In this document: positions 47,240-57,239 of the stretch, piece by piece
Layout of the letters: every line of letters starts with the position of its first letter
How positions within the stretch are numbered: position 1 is the first letter of the stretch
Source of the DNA: Harmothoe impar
Lineage: Eukaryota; Annelida; Polychaeta; Phyllodocida; Polynoidae
DNA: 64,000 nucleotides
Direction of reading: 5' to 3'
NCBI GenBank assembly: GCA_947462335.1
Contig: OX381707.1
Coordinates: 87,541,606 to 87,605,605 of the forward strand
Made by a program: the position numbers and the translations under genes
Notes under the pieces: generated by a model
What the model was told of the DNA's origin: nothing
Database searches by the model: none
The model's input: the letters and a program-made list of their open reading frames with translations, nothing else

Positions 47240-48537
47240 GCATCATGTCCCTCGTGTCCCTCAAGTCTCCCTGTCCCTCCATCTGCCTCATGTCCCTCAT
47301 GTCACCCTGTCCCTCCATCTGCCTCATGTCCCTCATGTCGCTACCTCCCTGTCCCTCCATCTGCCTCATGTCCCTCATGTCACCCTGTCCCTCCATCTGC
47401 CTCATGTCCCTCATGTCCCTCATGTCTCTACCTCCCTGTCCCTCCATCTGCCTCATGTCCCTCGTGTCACCCTGTCCCTCCATCTGCCTCATGTCCCTCA
47501 TGTCACTACCTCCCTGTCCCTCCCTGTCCCTCCATCTGCCTCATGTCCCTCATGTCGCTACCTCCCTGTCCCTCCATCTGCCTCATGTCCCTCATGTCGC
47601 TACCTGCCCGTCCCTCATTCTGCCTCATGTCCCTCATGTCCCTCATGTCTCCCTGTCCCTCCATCTGCCTCATGTCCCTCATGTCACCCTTTCCCTCCAT
47701 CTGCCTCATGTCCCTCATGTCACTACCTCCCTGTCCCTCCATCTGCCTCATGTCCCTCATGTCACCCTTTCCCTCCATCTGCCTCATGTCCCTCATGTCA
47801 CTACCTCCCTGTCCCTCCATCTGCCTCATGTCCCTCATGTCTCCCTGTCCCTCCATCTGCCTCATGTCCCTCATGTCACCCTTTCCCTCCATCTGCCTCA
47901 TGTCCCTCATGTCGCTACCTCTTGTCCCTCCATCTGCCTCATGTCCCTCATGTCGCTACCTGCCCGTCCCTCATTCTGCCTCATGTCCCTCATGTCCCTC
48001 ATGTCTCCCCGTCCCTCCATCTGCCTCATGTCCCTCATGTTACCCTGTCCCTCCATCTGCCTCATGTCCCTCATGTCGCTACCTCCCTGTCCCTCCCTGT
48101 CCCTCCATCTGCCTCATGTCCCTCATGTCACTACCTCCCTGTCCCTCCATCTGCCTCATGTCCCTCATGTCACCCTGTCCCTCCATCCGCCTCATGTCCC
48201 TCATGTTGCTACCTCCCTGTCCCTCTCTGTCCCTCCATCTGCCTCATGTCCCTCATGTCACCCTGTCCCTCCATCTGCCTCATGTCCCTCATGTCGCTAC
48301 CTCCCTGTCCCTCCCTGTCCCTCCATCTGCCTCATGTCCCTCATGTCCCTCATGTCTCCCTGTCCCTCCATCTGCCTCATGTCCCTCATGTCGCTACCTC
48401 CCTGTCCCTCCATCTGCCTCATGTCCCTCATGTCGCTACCTCCCTGTCCCTCCATCTGCCTCATGTCCCTCATGTCGCTACCTCCCTGTCCCTCCATCTG
48501 CCTCATGTCCCTCATGTCGCTACCTCCCTGTCCCTCC
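47240..48537. repeat. large minisatellite, unit CCCTCCATCTGCCTCATGTC...
   Basis: About 1.3 kb of units of 33 or 42 bp: tccctccatctgcctcatgt + ccctcatgt, then either caccctg or cgctacctccctg. All three plus-strand frames stay open for more than 430 codons because units are mostly multiples of three and lack stops, so these frames are artefacts rather than genes. Confidence 0.97.
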
Positions 48538-48544
48538 AGTGATG

Positions 48545-50780
48545 AGTGAGAGTCAAACACTGTCCTTTATGGCACTGCCTGACCAAGGTATGAGAGTCCG
48601 CAGGACGTACAATTCCATTACTCAATAGCCAGGCTGAGCCTCCTTTATTGTTAACAAAACAATGTTATTTTACTTCAAAATAACATTTTAAACTTTACAT
48701 AACACTATGTCATAGTAAAGAGCCTTAGAAAAACGTTGACATATAACGTTATATAACTGGGACTCCCTTTTGAGAGTCACTGTATGGGGCACTGACAGAC
48801 GGTGTGCTGCACTGACAGACTGTGTGGTTAGGGGAAGCCACAGCTGCAAGTATGGCTATTTCTGTTGCCCTAGCAACCACCAAAGGCAGCAAGCCAACAA
48901 TAGCAAATTAACAGTAGATACATGGATCCAGTATTTGTGCACGACGGTTATTTTGAATTTAACTGTTCGGCAGATACTCAATGTAGAACAAGATGTAGCA
49001 AAAGAGCTTGGCCCTGGATGGACTTTCTAAGTTTGTACAAGACATTCTAGGAAAGATTTATAAATGGTGGTCTTGGGAAAACCAGTCAGTTCTGGCTCAG
49101 TTCTTTAGTCTGTTCTTCATCGATCACAATGTACACAATGCCAGATATCTCATTGTCTTACCCCTCTCAATCTTAAGTAGATTCATCCAGGAGTGTAAAA
49201 TCCTTTAAGTAGGGATGTTAGTTGGGAGAGAAGAGAAAACAAAGAGCGGTTTGCTTGGATAGAGCTCAACGCAGAGCATACAGAACCTGACATTATGTAG
49301 CGAGAGACTGCGCCATCCATTAATCTGTTCCTTTCTGGACAGACACACCCCTTTTTATTGACTAGTGATTAATGTAAGTCAACAAATATATTATACAGTT
49401 GTATCTGTGTCTACACCAAGCATTTCCGCGGAGAGTGACACTTCAGCTTAAGATCCAGGTTCTGTCTCCAACAACTATAATGTCCATGTGACATATGGTA
49501 GTGTGGCCATGATTGTTTCCATCCATCTGCAAACACCTGAATAAAGAAGGCTCTTTATGACTGTACATCCACCTGTGTTGTTCCTTGGGAGGGTAGCTGC
49601 AAGTCATACAATCCTAACAGTTCTCTAGTAGTCAGATACTTGGACGGTCCCCCGACAGTCCCTAGTCCTAGCCTACCCCCAAGTATTTGGATCACTACAA
49701 TATCATACAATTCAGGGGTGGTCATTATGGCAGACAGAGTACCCTGGAGGTTGTAAAGCTGACCAAATGATATTTATGGGTGCCCCAGCTCCCCTACTGA
49801 GATAGTTCTCTTAATCACTTCCTTCAGTTTCATCAATTAACCTCTTCTATGTAGCTTCACCATATTCTCTGGTATTGAATATACCCCAGTCGCATTACCA
49901 GGCCGAATAGCAGCATCTGTATGATTGATGTAGCACTCACTTCTCTTCTCCTATAGATTGTAAGGTCTCAATAGATGAAGCTATGCATTTTAAACATGGT
50001 TATTTGTTGCAGTTACACCGGTGGGGGTGTAGTGTGTGGTGCAGGACAAATGAATTGTGCTGAAATTTGATAATTAAATAATTTTAATGATACAGTGTTT
50101 TATGAGCAATTCAAGATGGCTGCAAAACTTACACCATCATGACAGTGTAAGTAGAGCTTTAGTTCATTGCTTTTATGAATGCAGTTGCCAGAATAACTAG
50201 ATCTAACATTTTAGAGAGGAATAACCACTGAAAACCTTTAAAATCTTACTTTTGATTGGAATAACCTCATTAAAATTCAAAATGGCTGCCACCTATCACT
50301 TTGAAAGTAATAAATTCACATTCCTTGACCCAAAAACATATGTTTAGCATTTGAAATTTTGATTCTAAGTTAATTAGAAGAGGAGATATCTGCAATAGAA
50401 GCTGGCAGTGGTGACCATTTTGAAATATGGCCGCCATAATGGCTACGGTCTAAATCTGGAATGGTCATGCATCTAGAAGTACTCTGTGAGGCTTGGGGGA
50501 TGTGTGTGGTGAATTTAAGGTCAATTACTGCAGGGCTTCATATGTTTATATCACCTGCTAATTTAACAGCGCAAATGTGAGGATATTCCCAGTTTTGCAT
50601 AAATTATGCTAATTAGGCTTTAACGAAAAATTATGAAAGTATGCATTCTTGATCATCACCCATATCTGAAGACATCTTATCATTTTTAGACCAATTGGAT
50701 TAATTTTACATTGTTTTAGCTTGTCCATATTGATATTTGACCTAGTTTATTAAAATATGCTAATTAGGGGCCTTCATATG
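48545..50780. other. non-coding spacer
   Basis: No gene recognised. The short frames at 48770-49208 show no domain. 50100-50600 has several atggctgc/atggccgcc words of unclear meaning. Confidence 0.4.
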
Positions 50781-50789
50781 CAAAATCTG

Positions 50790-51152
50790 CAATGGCCCAG
50801 GTGGAAAAAAAACATGATAAATATCATGATTTATCATGTTAGATTAATCATAGTTTTTTCGCGGAAATCATGATTTTTAAAACATGATTTATTGTGAAAA
50901 TTAACATGATATATCATGATTATGATCATGATTAACCATGGTATTAATAATTCACCTATATCATAATTTATCATACTTTACCATGATCTATCATGCTTTA
51001 TCATGATATAGATTATGATATAATCATGGTTTATTATGATTTAATCATGATAAATATCATGATAAAGCATGCTTTTAAAATCATGATTTCCGTGAAAAAA
51101 CTATGATTTATTTAACATGATATTTATCATACTTTAGCATTATCTATTTATC
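50790..51152. repeat. ATCATGAT-rich palindromic block, left part
   Basis: Dense tatcatgat, atcatgattt and aacatgata words in both orientations. The block resumes at 52030 after the retroelement and recurs at 63860-64000. The mutual complementarity could give many alternative hairpins. Confidence 0.85.
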
Positions 51153-51278
51153 ATAATGTAGGGGTCGGATTCCCCGTACCCTGGTGGAGAGCCCGAAGGG
51201 GTGAAACACCTGGGTAATCCTCCCCCTCTGTACCATACCGATAACCAGTAACGTAGGGAGCGGAGAACAGTCAGACAA

Positions 51279-51351
51279 GGGTTGGTAGTGTAATGGTTAG
51301 CACGCTTGTCACCGGTGCGAGATGTCTGTGGTTCGATTCCCGGCCGATCCA
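51279..51351 (+). tRNA. tRNA-like unit inside the left LTR
   Basis: 73 nt that fold as a standard cloverleaf by eye: acceptor GGGTTGG with CCGATCC (7 pairs, two wobble), T8 A9, D-stem GTGT/GCAC, anticodon stem CTTGT/GCGAG with a 7-nt loop CACCGGT, TTCGATT T-loop, discriminator A. The A box (tagtgtaatggttag) and B box (ggttcgattcc) are intact. A T5 Pol III terminator is at 51360-51364. Defects: the loop lacks U33 and the T-stem has two mismatches. So it may be transcribed but is unlikely to decode. Confidence 0.7.
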
Positions 51352-51359
51352 ATGACTAA

Positions 51360-51364
51360 TTTTT
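51360..51364 (+). terminator. Pol III terminator after the tRNA-like unit
   Basis: TTTTT 8 nt after the discriminator. The right LTR has TTTT at 52012-52015. Confidence 0.55.
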
Positions 51365-51379
51365 CCGCGACCTCTACAC

Positions 51380-51393
51380 TGGTGGATCGGCCG
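51380..51393 (+). promoter_or_regulatory. primer-binding site TGGTGGATCGGCCG
   Basis: Its complement is CGGCCGATCCACCA, a tRNA 3' end with CCA. The first 11 of these bases, CGGCCGATCCA, are the last 11 bases of the left tRNA-like unit (51341-51351). Confidence 0.8.
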
Positions 51394-51809
51394 CTATGAA
51401 TCTGGTAGTACGTTGACTGTGGACGGTCGGAGCATTCCAGCTTGCTGGGGATTGGCCACCTGCTGGCAGTTGGTAGTTCGAGGAGCAGGTTGGGAAGTGT
51501 TGGTCCCCAGTACGGCCAGTTGGAGTTCAGCATGGAGTTCAGTCAACAAATTGGCTGAATCAGTATGGTGTAGAAAGCTTCCATCACTGGGAAGCCAGGG
51601 TATCTCAACGACTGCTTGATAAAGCCCCATTGGGACCTTCGGTCTCCAGTGGGTGAGAATGCCTGGTGCTAGGTGCCTCTATACTCCGGGGGCTGGGACT
51701 CTCTGTAACTGCTTGATAAAGCCCCTTCTAGGAGGGAAAGAAAGCCCAGGGTTGGTAACACCCCGGAAAATCTGAATCTAGAGGACATGATGGAAGCTGA
51801 TGGGGGTAG

Positions 51810-52029
51810 TGTAGGGGTCGGATTCCCCGTACCCTGGTGGAGAGCCCGAAGGGGTGAAACACCTGGGTAATCCTCCCCCTCTGTACCATACCGATCCAGT
51901 AACGTAGGGAGCGGAGAACAGTCAGACAAGGGTTGGTAGTGTTATGGTTAGCACGCTTGTCACCGGTGCGAGAAGTCTGTGGTTCGATTCCTGGCCGATC
52001 CAATGATTAAGTTTTCCGCGACCTCTACA
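51810..52029 (+). repeat. right LTR of the miniature element
   Basis: 220 bp, near-identical to 51157-51378, followed by the ATAA duplication. Confidence 0.88.
51930..52002 (+). tRNA. tRNA-like unit inside the right LTR
   Basis: Second copy, same 73-nt length and cloverleaf dimensions, with a few substitutions (gtaatgg to gttatgg, gagatg to gagaag, cccgg to cctgg). Acceptor stem, A box and B box are kept. Confidence 0.68.
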
Positions 52030-52033
52030 ATAA

Positions 52034-52265
52034 TTTAATTGCAATAAAAATCATGATATATCATGTTTTTAAAAATCATGTTTTCTGTGAAAAAACTATG
52101 ATTTATTTAACATGATATTTATCATGATTTATAATGTTTATCATGATATATGTATTATGATTTAATTGTGATAAATATTATGATATAGAATGTTATAGAA
52201 ATCATGATTTCTTTGAGAAACTATGATTGATTATAATAATATCCATCATGATATATTCTATTCTA
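52034..52265. repeat. ATCATGAT-rich palindromic block, right part
   Basis: Continues 50790-51152 beyond the inserted miniature element. Confidence 0.8.
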
Positions 52266-52289
52266 TTCAGGGAGTTAGTATTACATCAT

Positions 52290-52640
52290 TTGAAGATAGT
52301 TATCAAAGTTAATGCTTGGTAGTTTGGCAGCTCTTCAGTAGGTAGGTGCAGGCAGGAGGTGTGTTCCCATGGTCAGACAGCAGTGGACTGAGGAGCTCAC
52401 ACTGCACCCCTATTATATAAGGGGTGCAGTGCTGGTCATGTGACCAGAGTGAGACTTGCTTCTGATTGGCTGAGGGTTCACTATTGCACTGACCACCATG
52501 GAGTCAACAGATAGGGGTGGGGGAGGCACTGGGGCAGGGAGGGACAGGGAGAAGGCACTAGGATGACTTGCAGCCGGCCTTGGCATAGGTAGGGGCGGGG
52601 AGGAAGCACTTGGATAGCGTGTAGCCGGCCCTGGCATAGG
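52290..52640 (-). promoter_or_regulatory. CCAAT / E-box / TATA cassette with upstream tandem units, copy 2
   Basis: On the minus strand: a tandem pair (cggccctggcataggtagg style, 52550-52640), then cagccaatcaga, ggtcacatgacc, ccttatataat, then gagctcctcagtccactgct and cacacctcctgcctgcacct. Order and words match 11636-12180. The two copies share no obvious ORF. I infer the promoter end of a repeat family. Confidence 0.55.
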
Positions 52641-52642
52641 TA

Positions 52643-53736
52643 CCCACTCAACAAAAAACGTTATTTAACATTTGCAAACATTTTTACATGGTTTGCAGGA
52701 GAACGTTTCTTTAAAAACGTAGTTTAAACGTTTCCATATTGTTCATATTACAAACGTTGCCATATAGAACTTTATTTAACATTTCTAATTGGTTTGGAGA
52801 AAAACTTTTCGTTCTGTGACGTTATATGATGTTTCTACAGAGTTTACATAAAAATGTTGCTATTTAAAACGGTATTGAACGTTTCTATCTGGTTTAGAGC
52901 AAAACGTTTGTACTGTTGAATGTTTCTACTGTTGAATGTTTCTACATGGTTTGTATAAAAATCTTTATTTTGATGTTATTTAACGTTTCACTTGATGCCA
53001 GTGTCTGCAACCAGGAGGCAGCACTATCCTTTAGATGGTATTTTGCTGGTGCTTCACCACATTATCTTATATAAAAAGTGGCATAATGATAACTATCCCT
53101 ACTTATCCTAATCAATGTAGTTGCAATATTTCATATCACATCAATTTTCATAGACTAGCAGCAAGGTGAACGGTATCTATACAGTCCAGGATGGAAATAT
53201 ACCTGTAAACACCCATTTAATCGTTTTTTAGGAAATATATAGTCAACCCAGATCAAATGAGCATTTGTGATACCAACATGTACCAAAACCTTCTTTATGT
53301 ATACCTACTGAAGGTATAGTAAAGAACTTTGAATCATGCATGTATGGTTAGGAAAGACATATGGATAGATGCTTTACTATGACCCCTTCAGAACAAAGTC
53401 TATACCGTTACAGAAAAAAAGATATTAAAATGAATAAAACTAAAAATATATATTTATATATGATGCTAGCATCCCGGTATCTTTCAGCTGGTGTTTGGAG
53501 CCCTTTGTCCAACAGAAACGACGTTATTTTGACCCTTAAAAAATGTTATTTTGATCTCTGAAAAACGTTTTTTAACATGGGAATAAGGTTTCACTTCCAA
53601 ACGTTTCTAAAAAACGTTTATTCACGTTATTTGGAGTCAATGTTTTTAGCAAAAAAAACACGTTAAAAACGAATGTTTTGCAACCCTTCAGTGAACGTTT
53701 TCTCCAGGGTTAAATAACGTCTTTTTGTTGAGTGGG
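52643..53736. mobile_element. non-autonomous TIR transposon, TA target duplication
   Basis: Ends cccactcaacaaaaaacgtt and its complement (aacgtctttttgttgagtggg at the right), flanked by TA on both sides (52641-52642, 53737-53738). The interior repeats aacgttt-c and tggttt-g words at both ends, with an unrelated middle (about 53000-53500). No transposase. TA duplications suggest a Tc1/mariner-like or related mobiliser. Confidence 0.75.
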
Positions 53737-53786
53737 TAGGGCTAAGAATTCTTTGGGTGATACATGTATTACTGTGGGGGGGGGGG

Positions 53787-54340
53787 AGTAGTATAGTATG
53801 TATCGGAACGGGACTATAGTTAACTACTGTTTATTACTCAATCGACCTGCAGCCAATCAGAAGCCTCCATTTGACCGGAAGTGACGTCACATGCCCATAT
53901 AAGGGCATACCGGAAGTGACGTCACGTGACCTTGACCTAGTTAGAGGTCAAGGTCATGACGCAGCCAATCAGAGGCTTCCATTTGACCGGAAGTGACGTC
54001 ACACGTCCATATAAGGGCATACCGGAAGTGACGTCATGTGACCTTCACATGTCCATATAAGGGCATACTGGAAGTGACGTCACGTGACCTTGACTTAGTA
54101 AGAGGCTTCTGATTGGCTGGTACACCGGAAGTGACCCATTATGCAAATGAGGGGACTACTTCCGGTCAAATGGAGACCCCTGATTGGTTGGGTCATGAAG
54201 AAATGTGTCTCTTAATTTTTTTTGTTTAGGAAGTGATCGACTTTAGGATCACGTGACCGGAAGTGACCTGATGAGTCACGTGACTAGAAGTGACGACGAC
54301 ACATGCTTTAATTAGGCGATCAGCAGCGACTGGAGGAAGT
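53787..54340 (+). repeat. left terminal inverted repeat with ETS/CRE/CCAAT/E-box motifs
   Basis: Matches the complement of the right end over the outer about 90 bp (tgtatcggaacgggactata...tcaatcgacctgcagccaat) and again over the inner part (gtctct-t-attttttttgttt, actttaggatcacg, acatgctttaat-aggcgatc). Between are copies of accggaagtgacgtcac at 53874, 53909, 53986 and 54021, with a variant at 54067. agccaatcaga and cacgtgacc also recur. Confidence 0.88.
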
Positions 54341-55035
54341 GTCACTTTAAGAGGACACGCTAGTTAATTGTTTTAATTTTTTTTACTTACTAATAAAAGA
54401 AGACGTATGAAAATAAAACACAACAATAATTTTATTTATTTTTTTATTTTCTTTTTTTCAATTCTAATAAACACACTATTTTTGAAAAGATGCGCTCAAT
54501 CAATCAATAACACACTTTTTTTTTCATATTTTTAAAGGACTTGTTGTCACACTGTTAGAATGCACGCGACGCTTATAATACAAGTAGCGCACGTCATCTT
54601 TCTCTATGGTGTAAGTGTCCATTTTTGGTTCGTACCACTTTGAAATTTCTATTTACCGCAAGGAGAGTTTTTCGTTTGCGAAAACATCTAAGATGACGAC
54701 TGGTTCTTTAGGGTTTTGTTACTTCTGTACACTTTTTGCACGCCATCTCTTTTTTTGGGATTTTCTTTCACTGGTGCTGCTGACTCGATCGTAGCAAATG
54801 TAAGTCTTAGGGTTGAGACTTAGGATCCCGTCACCTTCCCACGCCGTTTACATAAGCCCCGAAGTTCTCAGATCGTGAAGGTAACGTCTCTCACAACATC
54901 CGCCGGGCGGCGGACACCATTTTCGCACTTTTTTCCGTTTTATCTTCACGAAAAGCTCTAAGTGATCGTCACACACCGATGTCGGAATCTGCTTTCGTTT
55001 CTTTCTGAAGTATGTCTCTCTCAGGCGAGGTTTGA
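54341..55035. other. element interior without recognised gene
   Basis: AT-rich start, then ordinary sequence. The frame 54848-55102 (-) contains basic FVKIKRKKVRKWC and a CPPPGGCC run but no known domain and is partly inside the foldback arm. Confidence 0.35.
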
Positions 55036-55447
55036 CTACACAGAGGCAAATATCAGAGGCACCCAATAGCGCTAATTCTACTCTCAGACAAGGGTCAGGC
55101 ACTGCTGGACTATAATAGATGGGTCAAGGGCTATTCTAGTGAGGGTCAGGCTACGCCTGACATTCAATAACAAGCTGGACTTTGGCAAACTTGCTTGAAA
55201 GTCTGACCATGCGGGATCCTCATGCCATAGTCTGGCAATGCTGAACTCTTGGGAGAGTATGCTGGACTCTTGCTGACCAGACTTTCAAGCAAATTTGCCA
55301 AAGTCCAGCTTGTTATTGAATGTCCGGCGTAGCCTGACCCTCAGTAGAATAGTCCTTGACCCATCTATTATAGTCCAGCAGCGCCTGACCCTTGTATGAG
55401 AGTAGTATTGGCGACATTGGCCGACTCTGATATTTACCCGTGTGTAC
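55036..55447. repeat. foldback element, arms about 170 bp
   Basis: 55036-55205 and the complement of 55278-55447 match with few changes (for example attcaataacaagctggact and gggtcaaggactat in register), spacer 72 bp. It looks like a second transposon nested in the 9-kb element. Confidence 0.85.
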
Positions 55448-55719
55448 GGTGGGAGGAGGGGGTTCACAGCCACAGCTTGCGCTTATAGAGCGCTACTAGC
55501 GGAGGTCTGGATGAGGAGACTACGGCGTTTGTCTTAAAAAAAAATAGCCATGGCACATGTCGATGTCGCTTAATTATGCTCATATCTCATGGCGATTTTA
55601 AGAATTGCTCATGTCACCTGTCACTATGTTTTTCAAGCTTCATGTCAAATGTCACTAGGTCTCATGTCGAATGTCGATGCTAAGAAACAGACATGACGTC
55701 ATCTCGAATTTAGCGGTCT

Positions 55720-56070
55720 ACACTACCGCTGCTGCTGCTGCTGCTGCTTGTGCAGCTCGTGCAGCTGTTGCAGCTGCTGACAGCTGCAGCTGCTGTAGTT
55801 GCTGACGCTGTCACGGATGCTGTTGACAGATGCTGCTGCTTGTGCTGCGCGTGCAGCCGCTGCTGCGGCTGCTGACGTTGTCACGGATTCTGCTGACAGA
55901 TGCTACTGCTTGGGCTGCTTGCGCTGCTCGTGCAGCTGCTGCAGCTGCTGACGATGTCACGGATACTGTTGACAGATGTGGCTGCTTGTGCTGCTTGTGC
56001 AGCTGCTGCTGCTGCTGACGATGTCACGGATGCTGCTGACAGATGCTGCTGCTTGTGCTGCACGAGACTG
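55720..56070. repeat. CTG/GCAGC-rich tandem repeat, about 4 units of about 80 bp
   Basis: gctgctgacg-tgtcacggat and ctgttgacagatgctgctgc recur about four times with CTG filler. Frames through it code Ala/Ser or Leu runs and are unlikely to be genes, though the minus strand may be a decayed Ala-rich structural gene. Confidence 0.8.
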
Positions 56071-56122
56071 AGTAGCCGCTATTACTAATGCTACTAATAC
56101 TAGTATGAGAAAATACATTTAG

Positions 56123-56974
56123 TCAGTTGATTAAATCAAGGAGGTTTTCTGACTTCAGTGGATCGTTTAGCCATCGGCCACGGGCAAAACTTGAAACCAT
56201 TTTATACATGGGACAATTGGCAGAGTCGAAACGTGTTGGTACGATGGGGTCGATCATGTTCATCATCAGTTCAGGCAAAGGAAGTGTGTCGACAGCACGC
56301 GAAAACTTCATGTCTGAATGTTTCAACACAAGACTTTTTATCACACTCACACAGCTGCTTTGAAGAGTGAATCCTTGACCAAACTTGTGCTTTTCCAACA
56401 CAGCTTTGGCCTCTTTCTGTGCAGTAAGGGATCTTTCTTTCGGGTTCATCTCAGTGCTGTCTAGCATGTCCTCAAAGTCTTTAACATAATGTTCCAACGG
56501 GCTACAAATGATGGACTCCAGATCATCGTCCGCATATGTCGTCTCCTCGCACCATATTGTGTCTTCGCTTGTTTCGAATTCCGTCATTTTCTTGACAATC
56601 TCCTCCTGAGTGCCTTGCATATATCGAAGCTCCTTCAAGGAGTTGATAACTTGTATGGCGAAGACTGACAAACTTGAAGGAATTTCACCACAGTCAGGCC
56701 AAGTATACGGAGCTAAGAAAAATAGCTCTAACAAAATCTTCTCCCTCTGTCCAAATGAAACTACTGTTCCGATGAAGTTGAAGCATGCTTCTATCCATTG
56801 CTCCTTGGTGACGTCCTTCCAATGTTTCTTTACCTCACATGCATCATAGGGCACTGTTTCTCTTCTTGCTTCAAGTGGGAGTTGCTTTTTCTTTCTTGGA
56901 CTCATTTCGAGAGGGTTTCGATGCTCTGTAGCGTCAACACTTTCATAAATAAAGAAAATAGCAGAACTAATCAT
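56123..56974 (-). CDS. unidentified element protein, 283 aa
   Basis: Intact from ATG (MISSAIFF...) to a stop near the CTG repeat. A basic, possibly nuclear-targeting stretch SPRKKKQLPLEARR lies at about 24-37, followed by an aromatic/hydrophobic helical block (WIEACFNFIGTVVSFGQREK) and an acidic middle (EDTIWCEETTYADDDLES). No metal-binding or catalytic motif known to me. It is the most 3' gene of the minus-strand group. It is either a virion or host-interaction protein of the element; I cannot tell which. Confidence 0.6.
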   Translation of the reverse strand: MISSAIFFIYESVDATEHRNPLEMSPRKKKQLPLEARRETVPYDACEVKKHWKDVTKEQWIEACFNFIGTVVSFGQREKILLELFFLAPYTWPDCGEIPSSLSVFAIQVINSLKELRYMQGTQEEIVKKMTEFETSEDTIWCEETTYADDDLESIICSPLEHYVKDFEDMLDSTEMNPKERSLTAQKEAKAVLEKHKFGQGFTLQSSCVSVIKSLVLKHSDMKFSRAVDTLPLPELMMNMIDPIVPTRFDSANCPMYKMVSSFARGRWLNDPLKSENLLDLIN

Positions 56975-57239
56975 CGTAACGTGCTGAGCGAGCGTAGAGT
57001 GGACGATGCTACGAAGATGAAGGGCGGGTGGAGAAAGTGTGACTGGTGAGAGCGGCGTTTCACTCCTTATGTACCCTGTCCTAGATAAGCCTCTTAAACG
57101 GCTGAAAAGACTCTCTCAGTACAGAGCTTCTACCGCAGGTGGGTTTAGACTTAAGCAGCTTAGTTCACACACGTGTCTGTTAGAAAAGCTACTTGCACAC
57201 CTGCCTTCCCTTTTCACTAGTATTCACCCTCTGCCGACT

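Larger units (their letters stand above)
51157..51378 (+). repeat. left LTR of the miniature element
   Basis: 222 bp, TGTAGGGG...CCTCTACA, a few differences from the right copy (for example gataaccagta versus gatccagta). Confidence 0.88.
51153..52033 (+). mobile_element. miniature LTR retrotransposon (TRIM-like) with tRNA-like LTRs
   Basis: Two direct repeats of 222 and 220 bp (51157-51378, 51810-52029) begin TGTAGG and end CTACA. They are flanked by a 4-bp duplication ATAA (51153-51156, 52030-52033). Two bases after the left LTR is a primer-binding site; just before the right LTR is a purine-rich ggaagctgatgggggtag. The internal 431 bp have no long ORF, only short frames and a twice-used ctgcttgataaagcccc. 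All hallmarks of an LTR element are present at 873 bp without coding capacity, so it would need proteins from another element. Each LTR holds a tRNA-like unit. Confidence 0.85.

Noticed and set aside
47205..48628. Frames of 434-467 codons plus antisense frames with MRDMRQMEGQG repeats
   Set aside because: Artefacts of a stop-free tandem repeat.
55830..56088. Short cysteine/leucine-rich frames
   Set aside because: Products of CTG repeats in three frames.
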